A stretch of DNA of 43,019 nt, from assembly GCA_013822725.1 (NCBI GenBank), contig PNKX01000033.1, positions 1 through 43,019 of the forward strand. The letters are read 5' to 3'. Positions within the stretch are counted from its first letter, which is position 1; the number at the start of each line of letters is the position of its first letter. Origin of the DNA: Pirellula sp. Its GTDB lineage: Bacteria > Planctomycetota > Planctomycetia > Pirellulales > Lacipirellulaceae. Positions 8,677 to 16,783 of this stretch are shown piece by piece. The translations under genes and the position numbers were made by a program. The notes beneath the pieces were generated by a model that did not search any database, was not told where the DNA came from, and saw nothing but the letters and a program-made list of their open reading frames with translations.

Positions 8677-8895
8677 TCACCGCAACAGCCGCCTCAACAG
8701 CACCGGATCGACGCGACCGCGAAAGCGAATCTTGCCGTCGATTTCGACGACTGGCACGCACTCGTTAAATCGCTCGCGCAGCGCCTCGTCGGCGTCGACG
8801 TCGATCAATATCGGCGCGATTCCCTGTGCGACGAGGAGCGCTTCGGCCTCCTCGCAGAGGTGACATCCATTACGAGTATAGATCACAACATGCAT
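8677..8895 (-). CDS. Glutaredoxin-like protein (DUF836 type)
   Basis: A 72-residue thioredoxin-fold mini-protein starting MHVVIYTRNGCHLCEEAE. The CxxC motif CHLC at residues 11-14 sits at the start of the first helix, as in glutaredoxins. The segment VPVVEIDGKIRFRG carries the cis-proline turn that faces the active site in this fold. Members of this small family are thought to handle thiol-disulfide exchange; the partner is unknown. It is complete, with no membrane segment, so probably cytoplasmic. Confidence 0.88.
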   Translation of the reverse strand: MHVVIYTRNGCHLCEEAEALLVAQGIAPILIDVDADEALRERFNECVPVVEIDGKIRFRGRVDPVLLRRLLR

Positions 8896-9268
8896 TGTGC
8901 CGGCTCATCAAGCTGAAGTACGAGACTTCTACAACGCGCTGATGATGTGCGAATCGGCTGCCAACTCGCACATCAATTAGTGGACTAATGTTCACAAAAG
9001 AGGTGGCTGCTCGAGTCCCCCAAATACCCGCCAGCCCCCTCCTCGGGGGGGGTGTCCTGAGACTCCCCAAGTCCCGGCTCGGCAACGTCTTACGGCTTCT
9101 GTTTGCCGCCCCTTTTGCCCGCAGCCTACGATGGATGTGGCAGCTGGAAGGCCGCCCCGACCCGCTTTGACGCCTTGGTCGGCTCGCCTCGCAGGGGTGA
9201 AACAGAACCCCTCTCGCATGATGCGTGACACGCAGCAAGTGTTTGAATTCTTTAAGGTTAGGCTCGCT
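8896..9268. other. Intergenic region with three inverted repeats
   Basis: No gene is seen in this 373-bp spacer. A 9-bp stem GATGTGCGA/TCGCACATC (8944-8952 and 8966-8974) is followed at once by ATTAGT-GG-ACTAAT (8976-8989). A third hairpin, AGGGGT/ACCCCT, lies at 9193-9212. The first two sit between divergent genes and could be operators or RNA structures. No convincing -35/-10 pair was found. Confidence 0.45.
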
Positions 9269-9964
9269 ATGTCAACGCAACGTCGCTCGCAACTCAACGG
9301 TCTCCGCCCGAAGAAGACGACTCGCGCCCAGACTGCCGTCCGGTGGTCGCGTCGCGCTCGTAGTCCTCAGTTTGGCGCGCAGAACGTGCGCGCACCGTTC
9401 GCACCGCCGGAAGATTGGCACGAACCTCGCAATGATGGCAAGGGATACCGCGTCGTCGTGCAGGAACCGGGGGAGGGCTACGCTCACGTCGTTACTCCCG
9501 AACAAGTCCGCGAACGGCTCGCTGCGGTCCCCCAAGAGTTCCTCAAGGGGCTGGAGGTGGTTCAGTTCAGCCAGATGACCCGCAAGAAGCAAAGCTTCCC
9601 CTGCTATGGAATGCAGTGGGGTAGCACGCTCTACCTTTACCCGCTCGAACATTCCCTCGAGGAATGGTTTACGATCCCGCCTCAAACCCAGGTGGTGACT
9701 GAATCCCGCATGTACGGCGGTCGTTGGGACGAGCCGGCCACCGGATCGTGGCGGCTCACCTGGACCAAGGCTGCCATCGAGGACTTTTACCTGAACAACA
9801 TCCTCATCCACGAGTTGGGGCACCTCATCGACGACCGAAACACCGGTTACACCGATCGGGAGCGCTACGCCGAGTGGTTTGCGGTGGAATACGGCTACCG
9901 AGCCACCGGCGGCGCCGAGACGCGTCGGCGGCCGAAAGTCCGCCGGCGACACCACGCCAAGTAG
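9269..9964 (+). CDS. Zincin-like HExxH protein of unknown function
   Basis: A 231-residue protein with a basic N-terminus (TQRRSQLNGLRPKKTTRAQ) and a C-terminal metallopeptidase signature, ILIHELGHLIDD at about residue 178. A Glu in AEWFAVEYG about 24 residues downstream could be the third zinc ligand, giving a gluzincin-like arrangement. The rest (about 50-170) is not recognised. There is no signal peptide or membrane segment, so a cytoplasmic place is likely. ATG 9269 is chosen over an in-frame ATG at 9131 because AAGG lies just upstream and the extra residues look non-coding. The C-terminus is strongly basic (RRRPKVRRRHHAK). A strong terminator follows. Confidence 0.75.
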   Translation: MSTQRRSQLNGLRPKKTTRAQTAVRWSRRARSPQFGAQNVRAPFAPPEDWHEPRNDGKGYRVVVQEPGEGYAHVVTPEQVRERLAAVPQEFLKGLEVVQFSQMTRKKQSFPCYGMQWGSTLYLYPLEHSLEEWFTIPPQTQVVTESRMYGGRWDEPATGSWRLTWTKAAIEDFYLNNILIHELGHLIDDRNTGYTDRERYAEWFAVEYGYRATGGAETRRRPKVRRRHHAK

Positions 9965-10000
9965 TCCGCCCTGACGTCGCAGTCATTGAAATCAACGTGA

Positions 10001-10046
10001 AAAGAGCCTCGCCAGACTCATAGTGGTCTGACGAGGCTCTTTCTTT
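10001..10046. terminator. Strong bidirectional intrinsic terminator
   Basis: AAAGAGCCTCG and CAGAC (10001-10017, one mismatch) pair with GTCTG and CGAGGCTCTTT (10026-10042) around an 8-base loop. A/T runs flank both sides. It lies between two convergent genes and probably serves both. Confidence 0.88.
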
Positions 10047-10074
10047 ATGCTGGATGGGCGCCGCTGAGTCGGCC

Positions 10075-11811
10075 TTACCAGAACCGAACGTACAGGGCGG
10101 CCAGAATCGACAGGGTGACGACGATCAAGAATGTCGTCGATGGCGACACCTTGAACATGCTGCTGTCGATGTCGATCGCTTTCGGATTCACCTTCGGCCC
10201 AAACAGGCTGATGATCACCATCGCGAGGACGGTAAAGCCGAAAGCCCAGCCCATACAGATCAGGTAGGGGATTTCGAAGACTTTGGCCCCGGCCTCCGTC
10301 AGCTTGCCGTTCGGATAGGCCGTGTAGAGCAAATTGTCCTGCGACAGGCCCGGGGCAATGTCGTTGAAGAAGATCGACAGGAGGAAGCCGAGAATGACGC
10401 CGGCGATGGCCGCCGCCCCAGTGGTCCGTTTCCAGAACATGCCGAGCATGAAGACCGCGAAAATGCCGGGGCTGACGTAACCGGTGTACTTCTGAATGAA
10501 GTCGAACCCACCCTTCTCGATGTTGAACGAATCCTTCCAGGTGCAGGCAATCGCAATCACCATCGAGACGAGGATAAAGAGCCGGCCAATCCAAACCTGC
10601 TTCTTCTCCGAGGCGTCCTTATCGAGGTACTTCTTGTAGATGTCGAGCGTGAAGATCGTCGAAATGCTGTTGGCCTTGCCGGCGAGCGAGGCGACGATGG
10701 CCGCAGTCAGGGCGGCGACCGACAGACCACGGAGCCCGGTCGGGAGGAAGCCCAAGATGGCCGAGTAGGCCTGGTCGGCGACGATGGCGCCGTCTTTCTG
10801 CATCTCTTGCTGCAGTTGCCCATTCTGATAGAGGACGAACGCGGCGATGCCGGGCAGCATCACGATGATTGGCATCATCAACTTCAGAAAGCCCGCAAAA
10901 AGCAAACCTTTGCGGGCCGTCTCCAAGTCGGCGCCGAGGGCCCGCTGGGTGATGTACTGGTTGCAGCCCCAGTAGTTCAGGTTCGCAACCCATTGCCCGC
11001 CAAAGTACATGGCGGCCGGCAGGGCGAGATATTTGGATATGTAGTTGGGATCAGCATCGGGCCCCGGCTTCGCGAGCATCATCTTGAAGTGGTCGGGCGC
11101 CTGCTTCATCAGCTCCCCAAAGCCGGCGATCGCGTCTTTGCCGAGCCCGAACTGCTCGCTCACCATCGTCAGGGCGATGTAGGTTGTTGCCAAGCCGCCA
11201 ATAATCAACACCACCACCTGGATGACGTCGGTGTAGCCAATCACCTTCATGCCGCCAAGCGTGATAAACGTGGCAAACAGGGCAAGCGCGATCAGCACGT
11301 AGTGAAACGACCCGTCGCCCCCCACCAGCTTGCTGATCGCCAGCGAGCCGAGGAACAGAATCGACGTCAGATTGATGAAGATGTAGAGAAACAACCAGAA
11401 GACCGTCATGATCATGGCGACGGTCTCGTTGTAGCGCCGCGTGAGGAACTGCGGCATCGTATAGATGTGATTCTTCAAGTAGATCGGCATGAAAAAGACG
11501 CCGACGATGATCAGCGAGATCGCTGCGATCCACTCAAAGGCCGCCACCGCGATGCCGACCTTGAAGCCTGACCCCGACATGCCGATGAACTGCTCGGCTG
11601 AGATATTCGAAGCGATGAGCGACGCGCCGATCGCCCACCAGGTCAGCGACCCTTCAGCGAGAAAGAAGTCGGTGGTCGAGGCGGCGTCCTTCCGCTTCTT
11701 TTGGTAAATCCAGTACCCGTACGAGGCGACGAGGACCAAATAGATCAGGAAAACCGTGTAGTCGATGGCGTGGAGCTGGTTCGACAACGCGAAGGGGAAC
11801 AAAGGGTTCAT
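10075..11811 (-). CDS. Sodium:solute symporter, SGLT-like (SSS family)
   Basis: A 578-residue inner-membrane transporter with about 14 hydrophobic segments. It closely resembles the bacterial sodium/galactose transporter vSGLT: ISAEQFIGMSGSGF (Glu equivalent to vSGLT E88), NLNYWGCNQYITQRALG (Asn equivalent to N260), GFLKLMMP (Lys equivalent to K294) and FIQKYTGYVSPGI (Gln equivalent to Q428). These are known sugar contacts in vSGLT, so a hexose or related sugar is the likely substrate. ALTAAIVASLAGKANSIST is the conserved region around the sodium site in this family. Upstream DNA shows a small GCGGG/CCCGC hairpin. No catabolic genes adjoin it, so the physiological substrate is open. Confidence 0.93.
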   Translation of the reverse strand: MNPLFPFALSNQLHAIDYTVFLIYLVLVASYGYWIYQKKRKDAASTTDFFLAEGSLTWWAIGASLIASNISAEQFIGMSGSGFKVGIAVAAFEWIAAISLIIVGVFFMPIYLKNHIYTMPQFLTRRYNETVAMIMTVFWLFLYIFINLTSILFLGSLAISKLVGGDGSFHYVLIALALFATFITLGGMKVIGYTDVIQVVVLIIGGLATTYIALTMVSEQFGLGKDAIAGFGELMKQAPDHFKMMLAKPGPDADPNYISKYLALPAAMYFGGQWVANLNYWGCNQYITQRALGADLETARKGLLFAGFLKLMMPIIVMLPGIAAFVLYQNGQLQQEMQKDGAIVADQAYSAILGFLPTGLRGLSVAALTAAIVASLAGKANSISTIFTLDIYKKYLDKDASEKKQVWIGRLFILVSMVIAIACTWKDSFNIEKGGFDFIQKYTGYVSPGIFAVFMLGMFWKRTTGAAAIAGVILGFLLSIFFNDIAPGLSQDNLLYTAYPNGKLTEAGAKVFEIPYLICMGWAFGFTVLAMVIISLFGPKVNPKAIDIDSSMFKVSPSTTFLIVVTLSILAALYVRFW

Positions 11812-11981
11812 GGCGCCTACGGAAGAGTGAGCGGCGATTGTCGGAAAAGTTTTTGAGAAGCGGGCAAGATTCCCGCCAAGCTTGCGAAAACTCTAGCAGA
11901 CGTTCCGGACTCCGCACAAGTCGGTACGGGGACAAGAATTGCGCCACACGCGAGACTCGCACGCCAAGGCGGGGTTACAAA

Positions 11982-12016
11982 TTGACCGCGGCAAACTTGC
12001 CGTTGCGTACTATAAT
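11982..12016 (+). promoter_or_regulatory. Possible promoter of the pseudopilin gene
   Basis: A perfect TATAAT lies at 12011-12016, 39 bases before the ATG at 12056. The nearest good -35 match is TTGACC at 11982-11987, but the spacer is 23 bp, too long for a standard promoter. The -10 may work with a poor -35. Confidence 0.4.
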
Positions 12017-12055
12017 CAGCCGCGGCTGAGATTGATTGTCGATGGAGCCATTGGC

Positions 12056-12631
12056 ATGTCTCGTCGTAACGCGTTTACTCTCATCGAACTGCTGGTGGTC
12101 ATTGCGATCATTGGCCTCCTCGTCGCGCTGCTGCTGCCGGCCGTTCAAGCCGCGCGCGAAGCGGGGCGACGCACGCAGTGCAAAAGCAACCTGCGACAAA
12201 TCGGGCTCGCGCTGACGCAATATCTCGATCGCCAAGGCGAACGCGGAAAATTCCCCGACGTGGCAAAGAACCCGATCACCGAGAACAGAACAAAAAAGCC
12301 TTCGCTCTTCGACGTCCTCTCGCCCTATTGCGAAGCTAACCGCGAGATCTTCCGCTGCCCCAGCGACTTCTACGTTTACGAGCCGAACGACAAAGAAGAT
12401 CCGCCGGAAGTGATGCCGGAGACGTACTTCGAGAAAGAAGGCCTCAGTTACGAGTACCCGACGCTGGCTCTCGCCGGCAGGACTCGTCCCGAGGTGCTCG
12501 ACTATAAAGGAAGTTCGGAGATCTGGGTGGTTTACGACTTCAACGCCTTCCACGGGACGCCCGGCGAGAACGGTGCGCGCAACTTCGCCTACCTCGATGG
12601 CCACGTCGACGCCGTGATCGTGGCTGAATAG
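12056..12631 (+). CDS. Type II secretion-type pseudopilin, DUF1559-like
   Basis: The N-terminus MSRRNAFTLIELLVVIAII is a classic prepilin: a short basic leader, cleavage before the Phe, Glu at position 5 of the mature protein, then a hydrophobic helix. PAVQAAREAGRRTQCKSNLRQ is typical of planctomycete DUF1559 proteins, which occur in many copies per genome. The C-terminus has the FAYLDGHVDAV element, related to the H-X9-DG processing motif. The 191-residue length is shorter than most DUF1559 proteins. It is expected in the inner membrane or in a pseudopilus. ATG 12056 has GGAG 9 bases upstream and fixes the start. The next gene follows after 15 bp, implying co-transcription. Confidence 0.92.
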   Translation: MSRRNAFTLIELLVVIAIIGLLVALLLPAVQAAREAGRRTQCKSNLRQIGLALTQYLDRQGERGKFPDVAKNPITENRTKKPSLFDVLSPYCEANREIFRCPSDFYVYEPNDKEDPPEVMPETYFEKEGLSYEYPTLALAGRTRPEVLDYKGSSEIWVVYDFNAFHGTPGENGARNFAYLDGHVDAVIVAE

Positions 12632-12646
12632 TGCAAGGAGCTCACG

Positions 12647-13213
12647 ATGAAAAGATCTGAAGTCTCTGGCATCATTGCCGTTGCGATGCTGGCGGTGCTG
12701 GTCGCCTGGTTCTATGGCTGGTTCGAAGGAAAAGACTACAGCGACGATCCGCAAGTCGCCGCGCTGGAGAAAGAGCGCGACGCCAACGTCGACAAGCTGG
12801 CGAACATGCCAGAAGATCAACGCCGCTCGCAAGGCGAAGCGTTTCGCAAGCAAATGGAGGGTCTCACGCCCGACCAGCGCACGGCTTTCATGGAAAGCAG
12901 TATGGCCGTCTTTGTCCCACTGATGGCGAAGCAGTTCGAAAAAAACTATGACGAATTCATGGCGAAGTCGCCCGAGGAGCAGCGTCGCGAACTTGACAAG
13001 CGCATTGATGAAATGGAGGCGCGTGGAGGGCAGGGGGGGCCTGGGCGAGGCGGCCCGCCGAATATGGATCCCAAGAGGATGGACGAGTTTCGCAAGAAAA
13101 TGCTCGACTACACGACTCCCGAGCAGCGCGCCAAATTTGATAGTGGCATGCAGATGTTCAACGACCGTCGCAAAGCGCGCGGCTTGCAGCCAGTAGGTCC
13201 TCCTGGCGGTTGA
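12647..13213 (+). CDS. Small membrane-anchored helical protein, partner of the pseudopilin
   Basis: A 188-residue protein with an N-terminal membrane anchor (VSGIIAVAMLAVLVAWFYGWF) followed by a charged, helical, periplasmic-looking region. Two motif-like blocks repeat: GLTPDQRTAFMESS (about 75) and YTTPEQRAKFDSGM (about 150). Both resemble the short helical repeats of LTXXQ-type or heavy-metal-resistance-like proteins, but I cannot assign a family. A Gly/Pro-rich linker is at 124-138. AAGGAG precedes the ATG with good spacing, and the gene is 15 bp after the pseudopilin, so it likely works with it. Its stop lies 4 bp from the stop of convergent larE. Confidence 0.75.
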   Translation: MKRSEVSGIIAVAMLAVLVAWFYGWFEGKDYSDDPQVAALEKERDANVDKLANMPEDQRRSQGEAFRKQMEGLTPDQRTAFMESSMAVFVPLMAKQFEKNYDEFMAKSPEEQRRELDKRIDEMEARGGQGGPGRGGPPNMDPKRMDEFRKKMLDYTTPEQRAKFDSGMQMFNDRRKARGLQPVGPPGG

Positions 13214-13217
13214 ACAG

Positions 13218-14072
13218 TCACTTTGGCGAAGTCTGTTCAAATCGCAGCAGTTCCTCAACTGGAACGAGTTGCTGAAAGCTCCCCGACCGAAACCCTTCCA
13301 GATCGACGGCGACATAGCGGAAGCCGATCCGCCGCAGCGCCTCGACGATGTTTGCCCGATTGGCCTCAACGCACAGCTTCGGCAATTCGTCCACTGGGAT
13401 TTCGAGTCTGGCCAGCGAGTTCTCATGCAGGCGAACGCGGAAGCGGCTGAACCCGAGTTCGCGTAAGTAGGCTTCAGCTTGGTCGATCATGGCCAGCCGC
13501 TCCGGCGTCACGGCCACCCCGTAGGCCAGGCGACTCGAGAGGCAGGGAGTCGCGGGCTTGTTCCAGACTTCGATCCCCCACGCCTGTGCGATGCGTCGCA
13601 CCGCATCTTTGTACAGGCCGCACTCGGCCAGCGGACTGCGAACGCCATGCTGCGTCGCGGCCGTCATCCCAGGGCGAAAATCGCCGAGATCGTCGACGTT
13701 GGCGCCGTTCAAGAGGACCGCGACGCCGCGGCGAGCGGCTTCTGACTTCAACTTCGTGTAAAGCTCCGTCTTGCAGTGGAAGCAGCGATCAGGAGCATTT
13801 TTTAGATAACTCGGGTCTGCCAACTCGTCGGTGAGCAACGTTTCGTGCCGAATGCCGATCGCCCGTGCAATTCGCTGGGCCGTTTCGAGTTCACCGCTCG
13901 CGAGGCTCGCGCTCACCCCGGTCAACGCCAGCGCGCCTTCGCCCAAGGCCGCATGTGCTGCGTAAGCGACGACGGCACTGTCGACGCCGCCCGAATAAGC
14001 GACGATGCAGCGTCCCAATGGACGAATGAACTCGACCAACTGGCGGGCATTCTCGGCGACGGCTTCTTCCAT
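13218..14072 (-). CDS. larE: LarE, ATP-dependent sacrificial sulfur transferase
   Basis: LarE activates the carboxylates of a nicotinic-acid-derived intermediate with ATP and supplies sulfur for the nickel-pincer cofactor of LarA-type enzymes. The PP-loop SGGVDS is at residues 27-32. CFHCKTELY at about 97 and KPATPCLSSRLAYG at about 173-186 are family signatures; the Cys in the latter corresponds to the Cys that donates its sulfur in Lactiplantibacillus LarE. Only one C-terminal Cys is seen, so this looks like the sacrificial single-cysteine type rather than the iron-sulfur type. The 284-residue length is normal. A LarA-like protein is encoded 5.5 kb away on the same strand. A TATACT box ends 6 bases before the ATG, suggesting a leaderless mRNA. 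Confidence 0.93.
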   Translation of the reverse strand: MEEAVAENARQLVEFIRPLGRCIVAYSGGVDSAVVAYAAHAALGEGALALTGVSASLASGELETAQRIARAIGIRHETLLTDELADPSYLKNAPDRCFHCKTELYTKLKSEAARRGVAVLLNGANVDDLGDFRPGMTAATQHGVRSPLAECGLYKDAVRRIAQAWGIEVWNKPATPCLSSRLAYGVAVTPERLAMIDQAEAYLRELGFSRFRVRLHENSLARLEIPVDELPKLCVEANRANIVEALRRIGFRYVAVDLEGFRSGSFQQLVPVEELLRFEQTSPK

Positions 14073-14078
14073 GCGCTA

Positions 14079-14084
14079 AGTATA
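14079..14084 (-). promoter_or_regulatory. -10 element (TATACT) directly before larE
   Basis: On the minus strand TATACT is followed by six bases and then the larE ATG, so transcription would begin about at the start codon. No good -35 is visible. Confidence 0.4.
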
Positions 14085-14131
14085 ACGCACTAGCGAGCGA
14101 GCTTCGCGACTGCCGCCAAAGAAGGCGACGT

Positions 14132-15214
14132 CTAAAAGCTGTTGTCGACGAAGTCGCGAGTGAGCGGTTCCATCACCTTCGTATTCCGCTCAACGGCCAG
14201 AATCGTCGTCCGTTGCTCAACGCCGTCATAGGAACTCGCGACGATTGGAATCACCTGGCGGCGGTCGGGGAGGCTCAGCCGCACGGCGAACGTGCCATCT
14301 TCACGCAACTGCACTGGCTCGCCTTGCAGCGTCACGTGAGCATCGCGATTGGCCGCCCCGTAAACGATGATCTCGGCGTCGACCGCAAACTCCAGTTGCT
14401 CGCCGTCTCGCCCCCCGGCGCCAGAGCCGTAACGGGTCTTCATCGGCGTTCCGAGCGGGCGTCGAAGCCTCTCCTCTAAAAGCTCCTGTAGCTCGCGGCT
14501 GGCGCCCTGAGCCGAATAACCGCCGCTCATGGCGAAGATGCGATCGGCGTTTTCAGCCACCGCCTTCCAATTGTCATCCATGGCGTCGCTCGTTCCCGCA
14601 GGGGGCGTCGACACCTCATTGCTGCGGGCCAAGCAGTAGAAGAAACCATCGACCGCCAGGTAGCCGATTTCCAGTCGATAGTCGGCCGGCGGGTCTTGCA
14701 CGTCGACATACCAGTTGCGAACGCCGCCGTGAATCGCGATGTCGCGTTCGAGCAGCGCGGCGGAGTCGGGCTGAATCTTGAAAACGCGGATCACTGGCTT
14801 GGCGCCGTGCCAACGCTGTCCCATCGCGGCTTGCGCGCGATCGATGCTGCGAGGAGAAAGTTCCCAATAAGCGTGCAGCCAATAGGGATCGCGCACCATG
14901 ACGACGAGTCGATCTTGTCGGGCCAGCGCCTCGTCCGAGCCCGCTGCCAGGTTGCGCACCATGGCGAGTTTGTCTTGAAGTTGGCTCAGCTTCCGTTGCG
15001 CCTGGACGTCGCGACGCAACGGCGTTTCGACGTGGCCATTTTGTCGACCATTCGCTCCGGCCTTGGCGTCGACTGAAGCGCGACGTTTGGCGACGCGCAC
15101 GAGGGCGCCGATGAGCTCCTCTTTTCGCATCGAATGCCACCCGGCAACGCCCCGTTCACGAGCCATTTGAGCCAGATCTTTTGCCGTCAACGATCGGAGA
15201 GTGGCCGCCGTCAT
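14132..15214 (-). CDS. DUF4912 protein with Rho-N/SAP-like N-terminus
   Basis: A 360-residue protein. Residues 5-45 (LRSLTAKDLAQMARERGV and MRKEELIGALVRV) resemble a Rho-N or SAP-type helical nucleic-acid-binding module. From about 100 the DUF4912 domain starts (LVVMVRDPYWLHAYWELSP), followed by beta-rich segments (VIRVFKIQ, NWYVDVQDPPADYRLEIGY). The C-terminal ~80 residues form another beta-rich block (VTLQGEPVQLREDGTFAVR). The function of DUF4912 is unknown; in other bacteria it often sits with glycan-branching enzymes, but not here. There is no signal peptide. The gene is transcribed away from the ATP synthase operon, and the region between them is AT-rich. Confidence 0.85.
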   Translation of the reverse strand: MTAATLRSLTAKDLAQMARERGVAGWHSMRKEELIGALVRVAKRRASVDAKAGANGRQNGHVETPLRRDVQAQRKLSQLQDKLAMVRNLAAGSDEALARQDRLVVMVRDPYWLHAYWELSPRSIDRAQAAMGQRWHGAKPVIRVFKIQPDSAALLERDIAIHGGVRNWYVDVQDPPADYRLEIGYLAVDGFFYCLARSNEVSTPPAGTSDAMDDNWKAVAENADRIFAMSGGYSAQGASRELQELLEERLRRPLGTPMKTRYGSGAGGRDGEQLEFAVDAEIIVYGAANRDAHVTLQGEPVQLREDGTFAVRLSLPDRRQVIPIVASSYDGVEQRTTILAVERNTKVMEPLTRDFVDNSF

Positions 15215-15746
15215 CGTTCGGAGATTCCTATGAGCGAGGCGAGAATGATGGGGAGGGACCAGCGCAGCGTCTCTTCGCAGCGATCGTCCCTTCGCTCACA
15301 GAGCGGCCCTCTTGGCCTGAACGGCAAAAGAAAAAGCAGCGGCAGGCAGAGAGGCGCGGCGTGCGCTCCATCGGGACGAAAGATTGAACCAACCGGTTTG
15401 GGTGCGCAGTGCGATCGCACGCCAACAGGTTCTCATTCTCGGCCCCGCCGGCAAATCGGGCGCCATCGAGCGCCTCCCTACCCCCTCATAATAGATATTA
15501 CCGTCTCTTTCTGCAACTATTTTGTGACCAGCAATAGACCTAACTCATTCCCACAGAGGAACTTAGCACTAAAAGAATAAATAAGCAGTGAACGTGTGGT
15601 TATTAGGCAATTCACGGCTTTAAGACTCCCCGCACCGCCGCCGCGTGACACGAAGCGACAAAAATACGGAACTTATTTTGCTGCAATACGTTACGGCAAT
15701 AACAACCGACTTTGTGAAAAAAAGCACAAATTCAAAATCAGGGTGG
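15215..15746. other. Long intergenic region upstream of the ATP synthase operon
   Basis: No gene is supported here. The left part is GC-rich and probably holds the promoter of the leftward DUF4912 gene. From about 15480 the DNA becomes AT-rich, with A-runs at 15717-15723 just upstream of the atp promoter that could act as an UP-like element. Frames open in this interval are short and lack a start signal. Confidence 0.5.
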
Positions 15747-15775
15747 TTGACACTCGCCTTCGCGCGAAATAAATT
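15747..15775 (+). promoter_or_regulatory. Strong sigma-70-like promoter of the ATP synthase operon
   Basis: TTGACA (15747-15752), a 17-bp spacer and TAAATT (15770-15775). The expected start is near 15782, giving a leader of about 168 nt before the first gene at 15950. The leader contains short inverted repeats, for example CTAAG/CTTAG and GGCGA/TCGCC around 15876-15911. Confidence 0.8.
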
Positions 15776-15949
15776 GTGCCAGCATAGGGCCTTACGGTTT
15801 CTTAACCCTGCTCTCAGATGGTCTCAGCCGGGACCAGCGAGGGGCGGGGAGGATCGCGAGACCTATGAAAGCCTTACTAAGCAACCACTTAGGCGAATAA
15901 TACTCGCCACGGTGCTTAGTGATGGCCAAGGCGGAGGCGGCGTTCTCAG

Positions 15950-16231
15950 ATGGCAGATCCCCCGATGCATCCGATGGGGGTCGCCATGCAGTGGGTGGCC
16001 CGAATTTTCGGCGCCGCCGTGATGATGATTCTTCCCGGACTAGCGGGCCTGTGGCTCGATAGTCGGTTTGGGTGGAGTTTCATCGGGTTGGTTGGATTCG
16101 CGTTTGGATTGATCGGCGGCATGACTTACCTCATCTCCGCGACCCGCGCGGCGGATGCCGAGCGGCGGCAAGCAACTGGAGCCCTAAAATCCGGGTCTTC
16201 GGGCAAACAGGACAAGCCTCACCGCGAGTGA
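15950..16231 (+). CDS. AtpZ/AtpI-type small membrane protein of the ATP synthase operon
   Basis: A 93-residue protein with two transmembrane helices (WVARIFGAAVMMILPGLAGLWL and FIGLVGFAFGLIGGMTYLI) and a basic, polar C-terminus. Size, topology and position as first gene of the operon fit the AtpZ family (ATPase_gene1). Members are thought to help assembly of the c-ring or magnesium/calcium handling, not catalysis. GGAGG lies 12 bases before ATG 15950, a slightly long spacing. A second in-frame ATG at 15968 is possible. It is followed by an AtpI-like gene. Confidence 0.82.
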   Translation: MADPPMHPMGVAMQWVARIFGAAVMMILPGLAGLWLDSRFGWSFIGLVGFAFGLIGGMTYLISATRAADAERRQATGALKSGSSGKQDKPHRE

Positions 16232-16322
16232 GAAACCCAGGCAAGGACGTTGAAGCGGCGACTCCCCTCACGGGACGAACCGACTAGGAGTTGGCGCGAG
16301 CGATCACGCCGGCAACATCAAA

Positions 16323-16733
16323 GTGTTACGAGCGGCCAAATACATCGCGATTCTCGGACTCTTCCTAGCAGCGGTAGCCGCTGTCTCGGGAATCGTGGCC
16401 GCGCGGCAGTATGGCAACGGCGCCTATCTTGCCAGCGCGATCTCCGCTCTGATGATCTGGTCCGTTGGCGCTCTTTCGCTCCTGATCGTGGCCCTCGCTC
16501 CGACGCCGCAAGCTCGAGTCAACGCCGCCCTGTTGGGCATGCTCATCCGCATGGCGCTCCCCATGGTCGCCATCGCCTACTTCAGCAAATCGAATCACCC
16601 CCTCGCCGCGGAGGGGATCGTAGGACTGTTAGTCGTTCACTACCTGCTGGGACTGGTAGCCGAAACGTTGCTAAGCGTTCGCTTGACATTGGCGGCCAAC
16701 CTCAAACTCCCCATGGCGACGGCGGCAAGTTGA
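16323..16733 (+). CDS. atpI: AtpI-like ATP synthase assembly protein
   Basis: A 136-residue membrane protein with four hydrophobic segments: about 6-26, 36-60, 70-90 and 98-118. The pattern and the pair of small residues with Arg in ALLGMLIRMALPM resemble ATP synthase protein I, which helps build the c-ring. It begins with GTG at 16323 and has no clear SD sequence. Its place between the AtpZ-like gene and atpB supports the call; sequence similarity alone is weak, as is usual for this family. Confidence 0.72.
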   Translation: MLRAAKYIAILGLFLAAVAAVSGIVAARQYGNGAYLASAISALMIWSVGALSLLIVALAPTPQARVNAALLGMLIRMALPMVAIAYFSKSNHPLAAEGIVGLLVVHYLLGLVAETLLSVRLTLAANLKLPMATAAS

Positions 16734-16783
16734 CTCACTCCGCCTGAATGCCAGACGTACCGACTCCACGAAACAGATAGACC

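Noticed and set aside
10054..11571. Long plus-strand frame opposite the symporter
   Set aside because: The minus strand encodes a clear SSS transporter; the antisense product is His-, Asp- and Arg-rich without any domain.
11975..13426. Long minus-strand frame across the pseudopilin gene, its partner and the 3' end of larE
   Set aside because: It overlaps three well-supported genes and has no recognisable motif.
15134..15580. Plus-strand frame in the region before the atp operon
   Set aside because: It starts inside the DUF4912 gene on the other strand, lacks an RBS, and its product is Arg/Ser-rich without a domain.
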